Assembly (NCBI GenBank): GCA_021324365.1 | Contig: JAJPJE010000100.1 | Span: forward strand, 1 to 64,000 | Source: Terriglobia bacterium | GTDB taxonomy: Bacteria > Acidobacteriota > Terriglobia > Terriglobales > Acidobacteriaceae | Length of the DNA stretch: 64,000 nt | Direction: 5' to 3' | In this document: one piece after another, positions 42,451-52,946 of the stretch | How positions within the stretch are numbered: the first letter of the stretch is position 1 | How the letters are laid out: each line of letters begins with the position of its first letter | The notes under the pieces: model-generated | Databases searched by the model: none | Told to the model about the DNA's origin: nothing | Seen by the model: only the letters and a program-made list of their open reading frames with translations | Translations under genes and position numbers: made by a program

Positions 42451-43482
42451 CTAGGCAAGCACGAGTTCGCCACCGCGCTTGGCTTCGAGTTCCATCGCTT
42501 GATTCAGTGCCACGATCGCGCACTCAACCTGATCATCCGAAGGAGTCTTGGTGGTGATCCGTTGCAGCCACAATCCGGGCGCCGTCATCAGTGCGAAGAG
42601 CGATCCTCGATGTTTCGCTGCAAAACGAATAATCTCGTATGACACGCCCGCGATTACCGGCAGCAGCGCAATGCGCAACGCGAACCGAATCCAGAACAGG
42701 CGATCCAGAATGTGGAGCCCGTGTTCAGCGCCGGACGAGACCCCGGTTACGGGAATCAGCGTGTAGACCAAGATGCTGATGAGCATCACCGTCATCAGGA
42801 AGCTGGTGCCACAGCGCGGGTGGAAGGTCGAATATTTCTGCACTGCGTTCACCTGCATCGGATCGTGCGATTCGAACGCGAACACCGTCTTATGCTCGGC
42901 GCCGTGGTACTGATACACACGGCGGATGTCCTTCCATAGAGACACTCCCCAGATGAAAAGCAGGAACAGCGCGATGCGAACAGCTCCGTCGATCAAATTG
43001 AAAGCTACCTGATGCCCGAACACCGGCCAGACATGCTTCAACTCAGTCGCCGCGAGCAACGGAACAAACTTGTACATGAATATGAAGAATCCGACGGAGA
43101 ACAGAACGTTTACCGCCAGCACCCAATTGCTGATCTGAACCGTCTTCCCTTCGTCGTTAACCGGAATCTCGTCGAGCGCGGCATTCGCCGAATACCGAAG
43201 CGCGCGAAAGCCCAAGGCCATTGCTTGTCCCAACGTCGCTACGCCGCGGACAATCGGCCAAGCCAGCCATTTGCGCTTGTCAGCTGGACGTTCGAGCGGC
43301 TCGCAGTGCGAAACCACTTCCCCGGTACTCTTGCGGACGGCGATGCCCCAGGCGTGGGGTGAGCGCATCATCACGCCCTCCAGCACTGCTTGGCCGCCGA
43401 CAAGAATGTCCTCACCGCTCTCCAGTGCCGGGAGCAGCTGCAACATGGCTGAAAAACGCAGAAACTGTCGCCACTTCTTCAT
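42451..43482 (-). CDS. DUF1385 family membrane protein (YqhQ-like)
   Basis: 343 residues. It has the family opening VGGQAVLEGVMMRSPHAWGI and several membrane helices (WVLAVNVLFSVGFFIFMYKF; VAFNLIDGAVRIALFLLFIW). It keeps YHGAEHKTVFAFE and HPRCGTSFLMTVMLISILVY. YqhQ-like proteins are of unknown biochemical function and are often next to prfA, as here. An alternative start at MLQLLPALESGEDI is possible. Confidence 0.85.
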   Translation of the reverse strand: MKKWRQFLRFSAMLQLLPALESGEDILVGGQAVLEGVMMRSPHAWGIAVRKSTGEVVSHCEPLERPADKRKWLAWPIVRGVATLGQAMALGFRALRYSANAALDEIPVNDEGKTVQISNWVLAVNVLFSVGFFIFMYKFVPLLAATELKHVWPVFGHQVAFNLIDGAVRIALFLLFIWGVSLWKDIRRVYQYHGAEHKTVFAFESHDPMQVNAVQKYSTFHPRCGTSFLMTVMLISILVYTLIPVTGVSSGAEHGLHILDRLFWIRFALRIALLPVIAGVSYEIIRFAAKHRGSLFALMTAPGLWLQRITTKTPSDDQVECAIVALNQAMELEAKRGGELVLA

Positions 43483-43676
43483 GAATACCTGGTATTGGAT
43501 GAGTTCCCTACCCGGGAAGTCTCCTTTAAAGCCTACTGGCCTAGCTATAGTGTGTCAAATGTAAGCAGTTACGGTAGTTAGCCGGGGTTTATCGGAACAT
43601 TTCAGCTTGCTCCTCCTCTCTTTCGGCGTGTATGCTGCCTGCGAGGCTCCATACATTTCATGCCTTCGAGGTACAT

Positions 43677-44207
43677 ATGAACCGTTCTGCTGGAATCGGC
43701 CTCGTTCTACTGCTGCTCGCCGTCTTAGCATCCCCGTCCTTCGCTCAATCGAAGCCCGCGACCGTTCAACCTGAAGCACGGCTTACGAAGTTGTTACCCG
43801 CCACAGTTTTCCTTGACGGCGAAAACGTTCCCACGCAAAAACGCAATTCATCGTTGGTGGAATTGCAGAATGGCAAACTGCTCCTGGCAGCGCTGGTGGA
43901 TACCGCCGGATATTCATCCGGATACCAGGAAAAGTACATCGGCGTGATCGAGTCGCAGGGAGGCTTCACTCTCGGCGGCAAGGACTTCGGTCCCGGCGCT
44001 TACGGTTTCGGCCGCAAAAAGACAAATCAAGGCGACAAAGAAATCATCACCCTCTGTGTGTACGACCTGGGCGGCAACCAGCTCGCTGAAGTTCCCATGG
44101 ACAAGAATGAATCGTTGAAGCCTGTTCGCCCGCTGCAGATCGCAGTCCAAGGCAACGGTGCACGCCTGTATCTCGGCCCCTATTACTTGGATTTGGCCGG
44201 CAAGTAG
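43677..44207 (+). CDS. Exported hypothetical protein
   Basis: 176 residues from ATG 43677, which opens a signal peptide (MNRSAGIGLVLLLLAVLASP, cleavage near SFAQ). The mature part is beta-rich: LLPATVFLDGENVPTQKRNS, QGGFTLGGKDFGPGAYGFG and GNGARLYLGPYYLDLAGK. I see no known motif. Probably periplasmic. Confidence 0.7.
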   Translation: MNRSAGIGLVLLLLAVLASPSFAQSKPATVQPEARLTKLLPATVFLDGENVPTQKRNSSLVELQNGKLLLAALVDTAGYSSGYQEKYIGVIESQGGFTLGGKDFGPGAYGFGRKKTNQGDKEIITLCVYDLGGNQLAEVPMDKNESLKPVRPLQIAVQGNGARLYLGPYYLDLAGK

Positions 44208-44341
44208 TCTCACCGAAGGCCGCCGATCGACGCACTCCTCTCTGAATCTGCGGTTTGGTCTGTTCCACGGCGTCTCAGCGGCATCTTTTCTTTCGCTTTC
44301 ACAAAAATGTTACGACGGCGTAGTACCCTTGGCGGACAGCG

Positions 44342-46078
44342 ATGGCGATGTCTGATCACAACAAGGTTCTTGAGCTGATCTCGCAGGAGAACTGGGAAGC
44401 CGCTGCACACGCGATGGAACGGCTCGATCCATCCGAGGTGGCGGACTTGCTGCAGAAACTGCCGTTTGAGCAGCAGCAGAACATCTTCGGACGTTTCCAG
44501 GTCGATTTCGCTGCCCGGGTCGTCGGACACTTCCCTTACTACCACCAGTATGTGCTGCTGCATTCGCGTGGTCCGGAAGCAATGCGCGCCATTGTCGACA
44601 AAATCGATGCCGATGACCGCATGCGCTTCTTCGACGAGCTACCCGAGGAAGCTTGGCAGCACCTGATGGATGAGCTATCCGGAGCGGCGCTGCCGCATCC
44701 GCAGCGTCCGCAGGTTCAGCCGGTTAGCAAGCCCAAGCTGCCAGGGCCTTCCGCGGTGGTTGAGCCGATCATCGAAGCCCGGCAGGTGCAGAAGTTCTAC
44801 GAGCAGCCGGACGGCAACCGCATCGAGGTGATTGCCCCGACCAATCTCACCCTGGAGCCGGAGACCATCATTGCATTGCTCGGTCCCTCGGGCTCCGGCA
44901 AATCGACGCTGCTGCGAATGCTTTCGGGACTTTCGAGCCCGTCCTCAGGCCAGGTACTGTGGCACGGAAAGCCGCTGGCGGAAACACACCCAAATGTTGC
45001 AATTGTGTTCCAGAGCTTCGCGCTCTTTCCCTGGTTAACAGTCTGCGAGAACGTGGAAGCGCCGCTCGCCGCGCTCGGCATGGCCAAACAAGAGCGGGAG
45101 CAGCGCGCCACCCAGGCGCTGGATTCGGTAGGTCTGAAAGGATTCGAGAACGCGTATCCCAAGGAACTATCTGGCGGCATGAAGCAGCGCGTCGGATTCG
45201 CGCGGGCGCTAGCGGTCGAGCCGGAAGTCCTGTTTATGGATGAACCTTTCTCCGCACTCGATGTTCTCACTGCCGAGAACCTGCGCAGCGAACTGATGGA
45301 GTTGTGGATGGCGAAGAAGATTCCGACGAAGAGCATTTTTCTCGTCACCCATAACATCGAAGAGGCCGTTCTGCTCGCCGATCGAGTAATTGTCCTGGGC
45401 CGTAATCCCGCAAGAATCCGAGCTAACTTCCGCGTGAACATTCCACAGCCGCGCGAGCGCAGCGCAGCCGAGTTCACCGTATATGTTGACTACATTTACA
45501 AGGTGATGACGCAACCGCAGGCCGATATTGCCTTCCCATCGGTGCCAGGTAAGCCTCCGAAGACGAAATTCCAGATGCTTCCGCACGCACGACCGGGCGG
45601 CATCGCCGGGTTGTTGGAATTGCTGAATGATCGGGGCGGTCGTGAGGATCTGTATCACCTCGCCGACGAGCTGCGCATGGAAGTGGATGATCTCTTGCCC
45701 ACGGTGGACGCAGCCGTGCTCCTGGGATTCGCGACGCTCGAGGCCGGAGACATGATCATCACCCCGGAAGGACAGGCCTTCGGGAATGCGACTATCTCGG
45801 CGCAAAAGCCTCTCTTCCGTGAAGCGGCACTCACCCACGTTACTCTTCTGCAGCAGATGAAGAGTGCCCTCGACAGAAAATCCGACCATGCGTTGCCGCT
45901 GGAGTTCTTCCGCGATGTTCTCGATGAGCATTTCTCGCAGGAAGAGGTGGAGCAGCAGATTGAAACCGCGCTCAACTGGGGCCGCTATGCCGAAATCTTC
46001 ACCTACGACTCAGAAGACGAACGGCTGATCCTGCATGACAACGGTCTCAGCGAGAAAGCGCAGACTGAGCGCGGCTGA
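44342..46078 (+). CDS. ABC transporter ATPase with an N-terminal MgtE-N-like domain and C-terminal AAA-associated domain
   Basis: 578 residues in three parts. Residues about 1-115 match the intracellular N domain of MgtE magnesium channels (DPSEVADLLQKLPFEQQQNI, AARVVGHFPYYHQY, IVDKIDADDRMRFFDELPEE). Residues about 140-385 are a NitT/TauT-type ATPase: Walker A GPSGSGKS at 181-188, LSGGMKQR at about 276-283, Walker B FMDEPFSALD. Residues about 410-565 resemble the AAA-associated C-terminal domain (RGGREDLYHLADELRMEVDD). Its stop overlaps the start of the permease gene (TGATG), so the two are coupled. Confidence 0.88.
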   Translation: MAMSDHNKVLELISQENWEAAAHAMERLDPSEVADLLQKLPFEQQQNIFGRFQVDFAARVVGHFPYYHQYVLLHSRGPEAMRAIVDKIDADDRMRFFDELPEEAWQHLMDELSGAALPHPQRPQVQPVSKPKLPGPSAVVEPIIEARQVQKFYEQPDGNRIEVIAPTNLTLEPETIIALLGPSGSGKSTLLRMLSGLSSPSSGQVLWHGKPLAETHPNVAIVFQSFALFPWLTVCENVEAPLAALGMAKQEREQRATQALDSVGLKGFENAYPKELSGGMKQRVGFARALAVEPEVLFMDEPFSALDVLTAENLRSELMELWMAKKIPTKSIFLVTHNIEEAVLLADRVIVLGRNPARIRANFRVNIPQPRERSAAEFTVYVDYIYKVMTQPQADIAFPSVPGKPPKTKFQMLPHARPGGIAGLLELLNDRGGREDLYHLADELRMEVDDLLPTVDAAVLLGFATLEAGDMIITPEGQAFGNATISAQKPLFREAALTHVTLLQQMKSALDRKSDHALPLEFFRDVLDEHFSQEEVEQQIETALNWGRYAEIFTYDSEDERLILHDNGLSEKAQTERG

Positions 46079-47814
46079 TGCCTGAACAGACCAACACGCG
46101 CTCGGGCGCACCTCCGTGGGGAATATTTCCGGCCGGCTCCTCGCTGCTTCGCGATTTGCCGATTGTCTTCGCCGGCCTTGCGGTCTTCTACGGAATCATT
46201 TCATTCGCACATTACGGCATTGGCCCGATGAACACCGAGGCCGAAATTCAACTTGCACCCAGCGCGCTGCCCAAATACGCGCTCTTCTCAGTCATTCGCA
46301 TCGCCGCTGCCTACGCGTTGAGCCTGGCATTCACTTTCGTCTACGGGTACATCGCCGCCTATAACAAGCGGGCTGAAAAGCTAATGATCCCGCTGCTCGA
46401 TACACTGCAATCGATCCCCGTGCTCAGCTTTTTACCTGGCGTGATGGTCGCCATGGTCTCGCTCTTCCCGACAAGACAGTTGGGAGTGGAGCTTGGCTCG
46501 ATTCTGCTGATCTTCACCGGCCAGGTCTGGAACATGACCTTCAGCTTCTATTCCTCGCTGAAGAGCATTCCGCGCGAGATGCGCGAAGCCGCGAAGATCT
46601 ACCACTTCAGCTGGTTCCAGCGGTTCATTCAGATGGAACTGCCATACGCCTCCATCGGCCTGATCTGGAATTCGATGATGTCGGTTGCGGGTGGCTGGTT
46701 CTTCCTGATGGCGTGCGAAATGTTCGTGTTGGGCGACCGCGACCTGCGCCTGCCGGGGCTCGGATCGTATCTGCAAACCGCCGCGAACGAAGGCAATACG
46801 CGCGCGATTCTCGCTGGTTTGGCAACGATGATCCTCGTTATTGTGCTGATGGATCAGCTCATCTGGCGGCCAGTTATCGCCTGGTCACAGAAATTCAAGG
46901 TCGAGCAGGTGGAGGCCGTGGAGACGCCGACTTCGCCGATTCTCGACCTGCTGCGACGCTCGCATCTGTTGTCGCTCGCGTCTTCATGGACAACTGTCCC
47001 TGCGCGAGAAGCCTTCATGCAGCATTTTGCCCGCATGCACAAGGAAAGACGCAAGGCGGGGAAACACTCAGCCGTGATCTGGTACCTGATCGGAGCTACT
47101 TGCGCGGGCGCGCTGGCTTATGGCGTCGTTCGCATGTTGAGGATGGTGGCGGGCGTCTCATGGCCGGAGTGGCGTGCTATCTTCATCGGCGCGGGAGCAA
47201 CATTTTTGAGGGTGGAGTTTGTACTACTGGTAGCGGCGCTATGGACTGTGCCGGTTGGAATTTATATCGGTCTACGACCGAGGTTGTCAGCTATTGCACA
47301 GCCGATAGCGCAGATTGCCGCGTCGGTTCCGGCAACGGCGCTGTTTCCGATCATTCTTCTGCTTTTGATCCGCCTTGGCGGGGGACTCGGAATCGGGGCC
47401 CTGGTTCTGCTGCTGCTGGGAACGCAGTGGTACATCCTCTTCAATGTAATTGCGGGCGCGAGTGCCATCCCTACCGATTTGAAAGAAGTCTGCCAGATCT
47501 TTAAGCTGAGCAAGGGCGAGCGCTGGCGCAAGCTCTTCTTGCCTGCAGTATTTCCCTTCCTCGTGACTGGCTTCGTGACCGCCTCAGGCGGAGCCTGGAA
47601 CGCCAGCATCGTAGCCGAGTACTTTCATTTTCACGGCGAAACGATTTCGACCGTGGGGTTGGGAGCGGTAATCAGCGACGCAACCAACCGCGGCAACTTT
47701 GACATGCTGCTTGCGGCGACAATTGTCATGGCACTGATGGTCGTGACGATTAATCGACTCGTTTGGCGGCGGCTCTACGCTCTGGCTTCGACGAAGTACA
47801 AGCTGGAAACCTAG
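46078..47814 (+). CDS. ABC transporter permease, duplicated NitT/TauT-type (COG4986-like)
   Basis: 578 residues holding two binding-protein-dependent permease domains in one chain. Each has a cytoplasmic EAA loop: REMREAAKIYHFSWFQRFIQ in the first half and DLKEVCQIFKLSKGERWRKL in the second. About 12 membrane segments are apparent. With the ATPase it would form a complete importer of an anion-like substrate. No substrate-binding protein is encoded beside it. Confidence 0.88.
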   Translation: MPEQTNTRSGAPPWGIFPAGSSLLRDLPIVFAGLAVFYGIISFAHYGIGPMNTEAEIQLAPSALPKYALFSVIRIAAAYALSLAFTFVYGYIAAYNKRAEKLMIPLLDTLQSIPVLSFLPGVMVAMVSLFPTRQLGVELGSILLIFTGQVWNMTFSFYSSLKSIPREMREAAKIYHFSWFQRFIQMELPYASIGLIWNSMMSVAGGWFFLMACEMFVLGDRDLRLPGLGSYLQTAANEGNTRAILAGLATMILVIVLMDQLIWRPVIAWSQKFKVEQVEAVETPTSPILDLLRRSHLLSLASSWTTVPAREAFMQHFARMHKERRKAGKHSAVIWYLIGATCAGALAYGVVRMLRMVAGVSWPEWRAIFIGAGATFLRVEFVLLVAALWTVPVGIYIGLRPRLSAIAQPIAQIAASVPATALFPIILLLLIRLGGGLGIGALVLLLLGTQWYILFNVIAGASAIPTDLKEVCQIFKLSKGERWRKLFLPAVFPFLVTGFVTASGGAWNASIVAEYFHFHGETISTVGLGAVISDATNRGNFDMLLAATIVMALMVVTINRLVWRRLYALASTKYKLET

Positions 47815-48135
47815 TTGGCACTGTCGTGAAGCAGCCGCAATTGTCACCCAGCGGCCACCGGCATCTCGAGTGTCCGCTCTTGGATTTCGGCACCTCCCCC
47901 CCTGAACACACGAAAGTTACGGAACGGGCTTGGCAGCCGCAGCCAGCCTGTCTCAGTGCGCGCTGAACACCGGCGATGCGTCCCGTAGCTGCCGTCACAG
48001 GCGAGCCATGGCCGGGAACACACGAGAATCGCAATCGATGCAAAATTCAACATTCGGTGGCAACTCTCGACTCCCGGCACCGCATCGAATGTGCGTTTCG
48101 CTCCAATTATTCTTCCCAATTGAGCCGCTCTTAGA
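47815..48135. other. Intergenic region with nothing recognised
   Basis: The 321 bases between the permease gene and the sensor kinase hold no convincing gene, RNA or clear terminator. Confidence 0.5.
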
Positions 48136-51100
48136 ATGCAGAAACCCTTGCTACGCAATGATCCGGAGCTCAGCGCACGAGAAGAGGTACTTTCCGGAGG
48201 GGGCGAAACCGGCGCGCTAATGCGCGCGTTCGACTGGTCAAAAACCTCTCTCGGCCCAGTTGCAAGCTGGCCTCAGAACCTCAAAACGTGCGTCCGCATT
48301 GTTCTCACTTCCCGCCAGCCGATGTTCGTCTGGTGGGGCGACGACCTCATAAACCTCTATAACGATGCGTACAAGAGCATTCTGGGCGGCAAGCATCCGC
48401 AAGCCCTCGGACAACCGGCCAAACTCGTCTGGCGTGAAATATGGGACCAGGTGGGACCACGCGCGGAAACTGCTATGCGCAGCAACGAGGGTACCTACGA
48501 TGAAGCTCTGCTACTGATCATGGAGCGCTATGGGTACCCCGAAGAAACGTATTACACGTTTTCCTATAGCCCGGTTCCCAACGATCAGGGTGGGACCGGA
48601 GGCATAATCTGTGCCAATACCGATGACACACAGCGAATTATCAGTGAACGGCAGCTCACCTCCATGCGCGAATTGTCATTCCGGACTGCCGATGCGCGTA
48701 CCTGGGAAGATGTTTGCCGCCTCAGTGCCGAGAGCCTTTCCACCAATCCAAAGGACATTTGTTTCGCGGTCCTCTACGTCTTGGATGACAACAAGGAGCA
48801 CTTGCGGCTGGCGGGTAGGTCGGGGATCAGCGTCGGACATCCGGCCGCCCCTGAAAGTATTCTCGTAAGTGACGATTCCGTTTGGCCGCTTGCCGAGGCT
48901 ATTCGTTCTCATCAACTAGAGCTTGTCCGGAATGTCGGGAACCGGTTTCTCAGCCTTCCAACGGGGGCATGGGACACTCCTCCGAGCACTGTCGCTGTTG
49001 TGCCAATCGCATCATCAGGTCCGACCGGCAGAGCCGGCGTCGCGGTGATCGGTCTTAATCCGTATCGCCTTCCGGATGACAACTACTGCGGATTTTTGAG
49101 ACTGCTCGCCGGACAGATCTCAGCGAGTATCGCGAATGCCGAGGCTTACGAACAGGAACGCCGAAGAGCTGAGTCGCTGGCTGAACTCGACCGTGCCAAA
49201 ACTACATTCTTCAGCAATGTAAGTCACGAGTTCCGTACTCCGCTTACTCTTATGCTGGGCCCGCTTGAGGACACGCTTGCCCAGGGCCGCCAATCACTTG
49301 GAGATGAGAATTCCGAGAGGCTGGAGACTGTACATCGGAACGGGTTACGTTTGCTGAAACTGGTAAACAGTTTGCTCGACTTCTCGCGCATTGAAGCGGG
49401 TCGCGTTCAGGCTTCGTACGAAGCAATTGACATCTGCAACTTGACCGCGGAACTCGCCAGCGTGTTTCGCGCGGCAATCGAAAAAGCCGGCATGCGTCTG
49501 GACGTAGAGTGCGATTCGGTGGAGGGTGATGTTTACGTGGATCGCGACATGTGGGAGAAGATCGTTCTAAACCTTCTCTCAAATGCCTTTAAGTTCACCT
49601 TTGAAGGCAGCATTACAGTCGCGGTACGGGATCTGGGTTCAGAAATTGAGTTGAGCATTCGCGACACCGGTACCGGCATCCCTGAGCATGAGCTCCCAAG
49701 GCTATTCGAACGATTTCACCGTGTAGAAGGGGCGAAAGGGCGAAGTTTCGAAGGCTCTGGAATTGGCCTGGCGCTTGTCCAGGAGTTAGTGAAGTTGCAC
49801 TGCGGCAACATTCGCGTTGAAAGCAAAGTCGCGGTAGGAACTACATTTTTCATCACGATTCCTAAAGGCAAAGCTCACCTTCCGGGGGAAAGGATCAACG
49901 CGAAACGAACCAGCAGCACCGGATTGCGAGCCGAAGCCTACGTCGATGAGGCACTTCACTGGCTCCCTGGGAACCCAAGCACTTATCGAAATGCGGAACG
50001 TGCGATGGAAGATTCTGCAGCGGATCCATCGACCGTTGTATTAGCTGACGACAATGCCGACATGCGAGATTACGTCAGGAACCTGCTCAGCTCTGACCAT
50101 CGCGTCCTCGTCGCAGAAAATGGAGTCAAGGCACTTGAACTGGTCAGAAATTACAATCCGGATCTGGTTCTCACCGATGTGATGATGCCGGTGCTGGACG
50201 GCTTCGGCCTGCTGAAAGAAATTCGTTCAGATGACTCAATTTCGTCGATACCGGTCGTGATGTTGTCAGCGCGTGCGGGCGAAGAAGCGCGTGTCGAGGG
50301 TTTGAATGCCGGGGCCGACGATTACCTTGTAAAGCCGTTCACCGCGAGAGAGCTGCTGGCGCGCGTGAATGCGCAAGTTTCTATCACTCGCGCGCGACGA
50401 GCTGCCGAGGAAAACGAACGCAGACTTCGCGCTGAAGCCGAAGCCGAACGTCAAAAGCTGCAGGATCTTTTTGACCAGACCCCGGCGGCAATCTGCGTGC
50501 TCTCAGGACCCAGCCATGTCTGGACATACGCCAACCCTCGTTACTTGCAGATTGTTGGACGCAGGGAACCCGGAGAGATTCTGAATCGATGTGTTCGCGA
50601 GACCCTGCCGGAAATCGAATCTCAAGGCTTCCTCGATTTGCTCCACTCGGTTTACCGGTCGGGCAAGACCTACGTTGGACTTGAGCAGGAAGTTCGTCTC
50701 GTGGAGCCGGAGGGCAAAAGCAGGACCTGGTACCTGGATTTCGTCTACCAGCCGATGCGGAATGCCGATGGTGCCGTCGAAGGCATTCTCGTACACGCCG
50801 TCGATGTGACCGACAAGGTGCATGCGCGCCAGGAGGTGGAACGCAGAGAGCAACTCCTGCAAGCCGCCTTGACTGCATCCTCCACCGGAACATTCCGCTG
50901 GGATCCGGCGACCGACAAGTTCTCGCACTTCGACGATAGCCTGAAAGCGTTATTCGGAATACCACTGGCGGAAACGGTTGTCCATGCGGAACAGTTCCTG
51001 GAGCGGGTGCATCCAGACGATCGCACCAAGGTAGCGGCAGCGGTAGACCGCTCACGCGCAGGCGCGGATTTCGAAATGGAGTACCGCGTCCTGCTCCCGG

Positions 51101-52866
51101 GAGGGCGCGTCCGCTGGCTGTACGATCGCGCCAAGATGTTGCTTGACGCTACTGGGGGATTGCAGATGATCGGCGCGTGCACCGATATCACATCCGCGCG
51201 GGAACTCACAGAACAGCTGCGTGCTCTAAATCAAATCGGGCAACAGATTTCTGCTGAACTTGACCAGCAGAAACTTTTGCAACTCATCACGGATGTGGCC
51301 ACGAAAGGGACCGGAGCGCAATTCGGAGCATTCTTCTACAACATTGACGATGGGCAAGGCGGCAGATATATGCTGTCTACGATTTCAGGAGTGCCTCGGT
51401 CGAACTTCGACAATTTTCCGATGCCGCGAAACACCGCACTGTTTGCTGCGACATTCGAGGGCGGACCGACGGTCCGCAGTGCCGATATCCGCAAGGATAC
51501 CCGCTTAGGCCACACTGCTCCTTACTACGGCACTCCACCCGGACATCTCCCTGTCGTGAGCTATCTTGCCGTACCTGTCAAAGGCAAAGAAGGACATGTG
51601 ATTGGCGGTCTTTTTTTCGGGCACCAGCAGGAAGGAGTCTTCAGCGAGCAACACGAGCGGTTCGTCGAAGCGGTTGCGGCCCAAGCCGGCGTCGCTCTCG
51701 AGAACGCGAGCCTGTATGAAACCGCAATGCGGGAACTTCACCATCGTAGCGAAGTTGAAGCGAAACTGGAAGAACAGCGGCGTTTTCTGGCGCTCGCGCA
51801 AAAGTCGGCAAACGTGGGAAGCTGGCAATTGGATCTGAGCTCCCCTGAGCGCCGGGTGACATGGTCGGAAGAATTGGAAATTCTGTATGGCCGAGAACCA
51901 GGCTCGATGGGTCATACCTTCGAAAACTGGCAAACGACGGTTCATCCCGACGATCTTCCGGACGTTTTGCGGCTAGTGGAGTCGGCGATTCAGAATCATG
52001 ATCAATTGGTTACTGAATTCCGCATCGTACGGCCTGACGGTACCACAAGATGGATGGCCGCCCGCGGCCAGTGTTTTTACGATTCTGTGGGAAAGCCCGT
52101 CAAACTCTTGGGCGTGAACATCGACATCACGGAAAGAAGAATTGCCGAAGACGCTTTGCGCAATTCTGAAAAGCTTGCAGCAACAGGTCGATTGGCGGCA
52201 ACAATTGCTCATGAAATCAACAATCCGCTTGAGGCGGTGATGAACCTCATCTTCCTTGCGCAGCGCCACGAACTATCGCCGGCAGTGCGCAATTATCTGG
52301 AACAGGCCGACGGTGAACTGGAGCGCGTGAGCCATATCGCGCAACAGACACTCGGTTTTTACCGCGACACATCTTCGCCAACCACGGTCAATGCAGCGGA
52401 ATCTCTGAGTGATGTCCTCAAGATTTTCGAACGGAAGATCAAATACAAATCGCTGACGCTCAACGTCTCCATTCCCGAAAAGCTTGCGATCCGCGGGCTG
52501 AAGGGCGAAGTCAGGCAGATCCTTTCGAATCTGATCGCGAACGCAATCGAAGCCTGTGCGAAAAACGGAACCATTCACGTCCGAGCACGTTACGTGCAAA
52601 ATAGGCTCAGCACACCGGCAATCCGAATCCTGGTTGCCGACACTGGCCACGGCATCCCGCGGGCGATGAAGGAAAGAATTTTCACTCCATTCTTCTCGAC
52701 AAAAAAGGACGTTGGCACTGGCTTAGGGCTCTGGGTAACAAAAAGCATGGTGGAGAAACATCAGGGAACGATTCGTTTCCGTTCCAAAGAAGGTTTGGGC
52801 ACTGTCTTCATGCTCATGTTCCCGGTCTACAGCGAGCGCTTTGAGCAGACGCGCGCGACAGCGTAA
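48136..52866 (+). CDS. Large hybrid sensor histidine kinase with two kinase cores
   Basis: 1576 residues, cytoplasmic. The domains, with rough limits, are: PAS-like 1-170; GAF 180-335; HisKA with His364 (SHEFRTPLTL) and ATPase 455-585 (N-box Asn483, DTGTGIPE); receiver 630-750 with phospho-acceptor Asp681 (VLTDVMMPVLDG) and VKPF; two PAS domains 770-1030; GAF 1045-1205; PAS 1215-1340; a second HisKA with His1359 (AHEINNPLEAVMNL) and ATPase to the end (FFSTKKDVGTGLGLW). No membrane segment. The two H boxes belong to different subfamilies, so the protein is a fusion of two kinases. No response regulator is adjacent. Confidence 0.9.
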   Translation: MQKPLLRNDPELSAREEVLSGGGETGALMRAFDWSKTSLGPVASWPQNLKTCVRIVLTSRQPMFVWWGDDLINLYNDAYKSILGGKHPQALGQPAKLVWREIWDQVGPRAETAMRSNEGTYDEALLLIMERYGYPEETYYTFSYSPVPNDQGGTGGIICANTDDTQRIISERQLTSMRELSFRTADARTWEDVCRLSAESLSTNPKDICFAVLYVLDDNKEHLRLAGRSGISVGHPAAPESILVSDDSVWPLAEAIRSHQLELVRNVGNRFLSLPTGAWDTPPSTVAVVPIASSGPTGRAGVAVIGLNPYRLPDDNYCGFLRLLAGQISASIANAEAYEQERRRAESLAELDRAKTTFFSNVSHEFRTPLTLMLGPLEDTLAQGRQSLGDENSERLETVHRNGLRLLKLVNSLLDFSRIEAGRVQASYEAIDICNLTAELASVFRAAIEKAGMRLDVECDSVEGDVYVDRDMWEKIVLNLLSNAFKFTFEGSITVAVRDLGSEIELSIRDTGTGIPEHELPRLFERFHRVEGAKGRSFEGSGIGLALVQELVKLHCGNIRVESKVAVGTTFFITIPKGKAHLPGERINAKRTSSTGLRAEAYVDEALHWLPGNPSTYRNAERAMEDSAADPSTVVLADDNADMRDYVRNLLSSDHRVLVAENGVKALELVRNYNPDLVLTDVMMPVLDGFGLLKEIRSDDSISSIPVVMLSARAGEEARVEGLNAGADDYLVKPFTARELLARVNAQVSITRARRAAEENERRLRAEAEAERQKLQDLFDQTPAAICVLSGPSHVWTYANPRYLQIVGRREPGEILNRCVRETLPEIESQGFLDLLHSVYRSGKTYVGLEQEVRLVEPEGKSRTWYLDFVYQPMRNADGAVEGILVHAVDVTDKVHARQEVERREQLLQAALTASSTGTFRWDPATDKFSHFDDSLKALFGIPLAETVVHAEQFLERVHPDDRTKVAAAVDRSRAGADFEMEYRVLLPGGRVRWLYDRAKMLLDATGGLQMIGACTDITSARELTEQLRALNQIGQQISAELDQQKLLQLITDVATKGTGAQFGAFFYNIDDGQGGRYMLSTISGVPRSNFDNFPMPRNTALFAATFEGGPTVRSADIRKDTRLGHTAPYYGTPPGHLPVVSYLAVPVKGKEGHVIGGLFFGHQQEGVFSEQHERFVEAVAAQAGVALENASLYETAMRELHHRSEVEAKLEEQRRFLALAQKSANVGSWQLDLSSPERRVTWSEELEILYGREPGSMGHTFENWQTTVHPDDLPDVLRLVESAIQNHDQLVTEFRIVRPDGTTRWMAARGQCFYDSVGKPVKLLGVNIDITERRIAEDALRNSEKLAATGRLAATIAHEINNPLEAVMNLIFLAQRHELSPAVRNYLEQADGELERVSHIAQQTLGFYRDTSSPTTVNAAESLSDVLKIFERKIKYKSLTLNVSIPEKLAIRGLKGEVRQILSNLIANAIEACAKNGTIHVRARYVQNRLSTPAIRILVADTGHGIPRAMKERIFTPFFSTKKDVGTGLGLWVTKSMVEKHQGTIRFRSKEGLGTVFMLMFPVYSERFEQTRATA

Positions 52867-52946
52867 TGACGACTACAGAGTGGAAATGCCGGTGCTGCAC
52901 CACCAACTTTCGGGCGGCTCAAACGATGTAGCGTAACCATCCGCCA

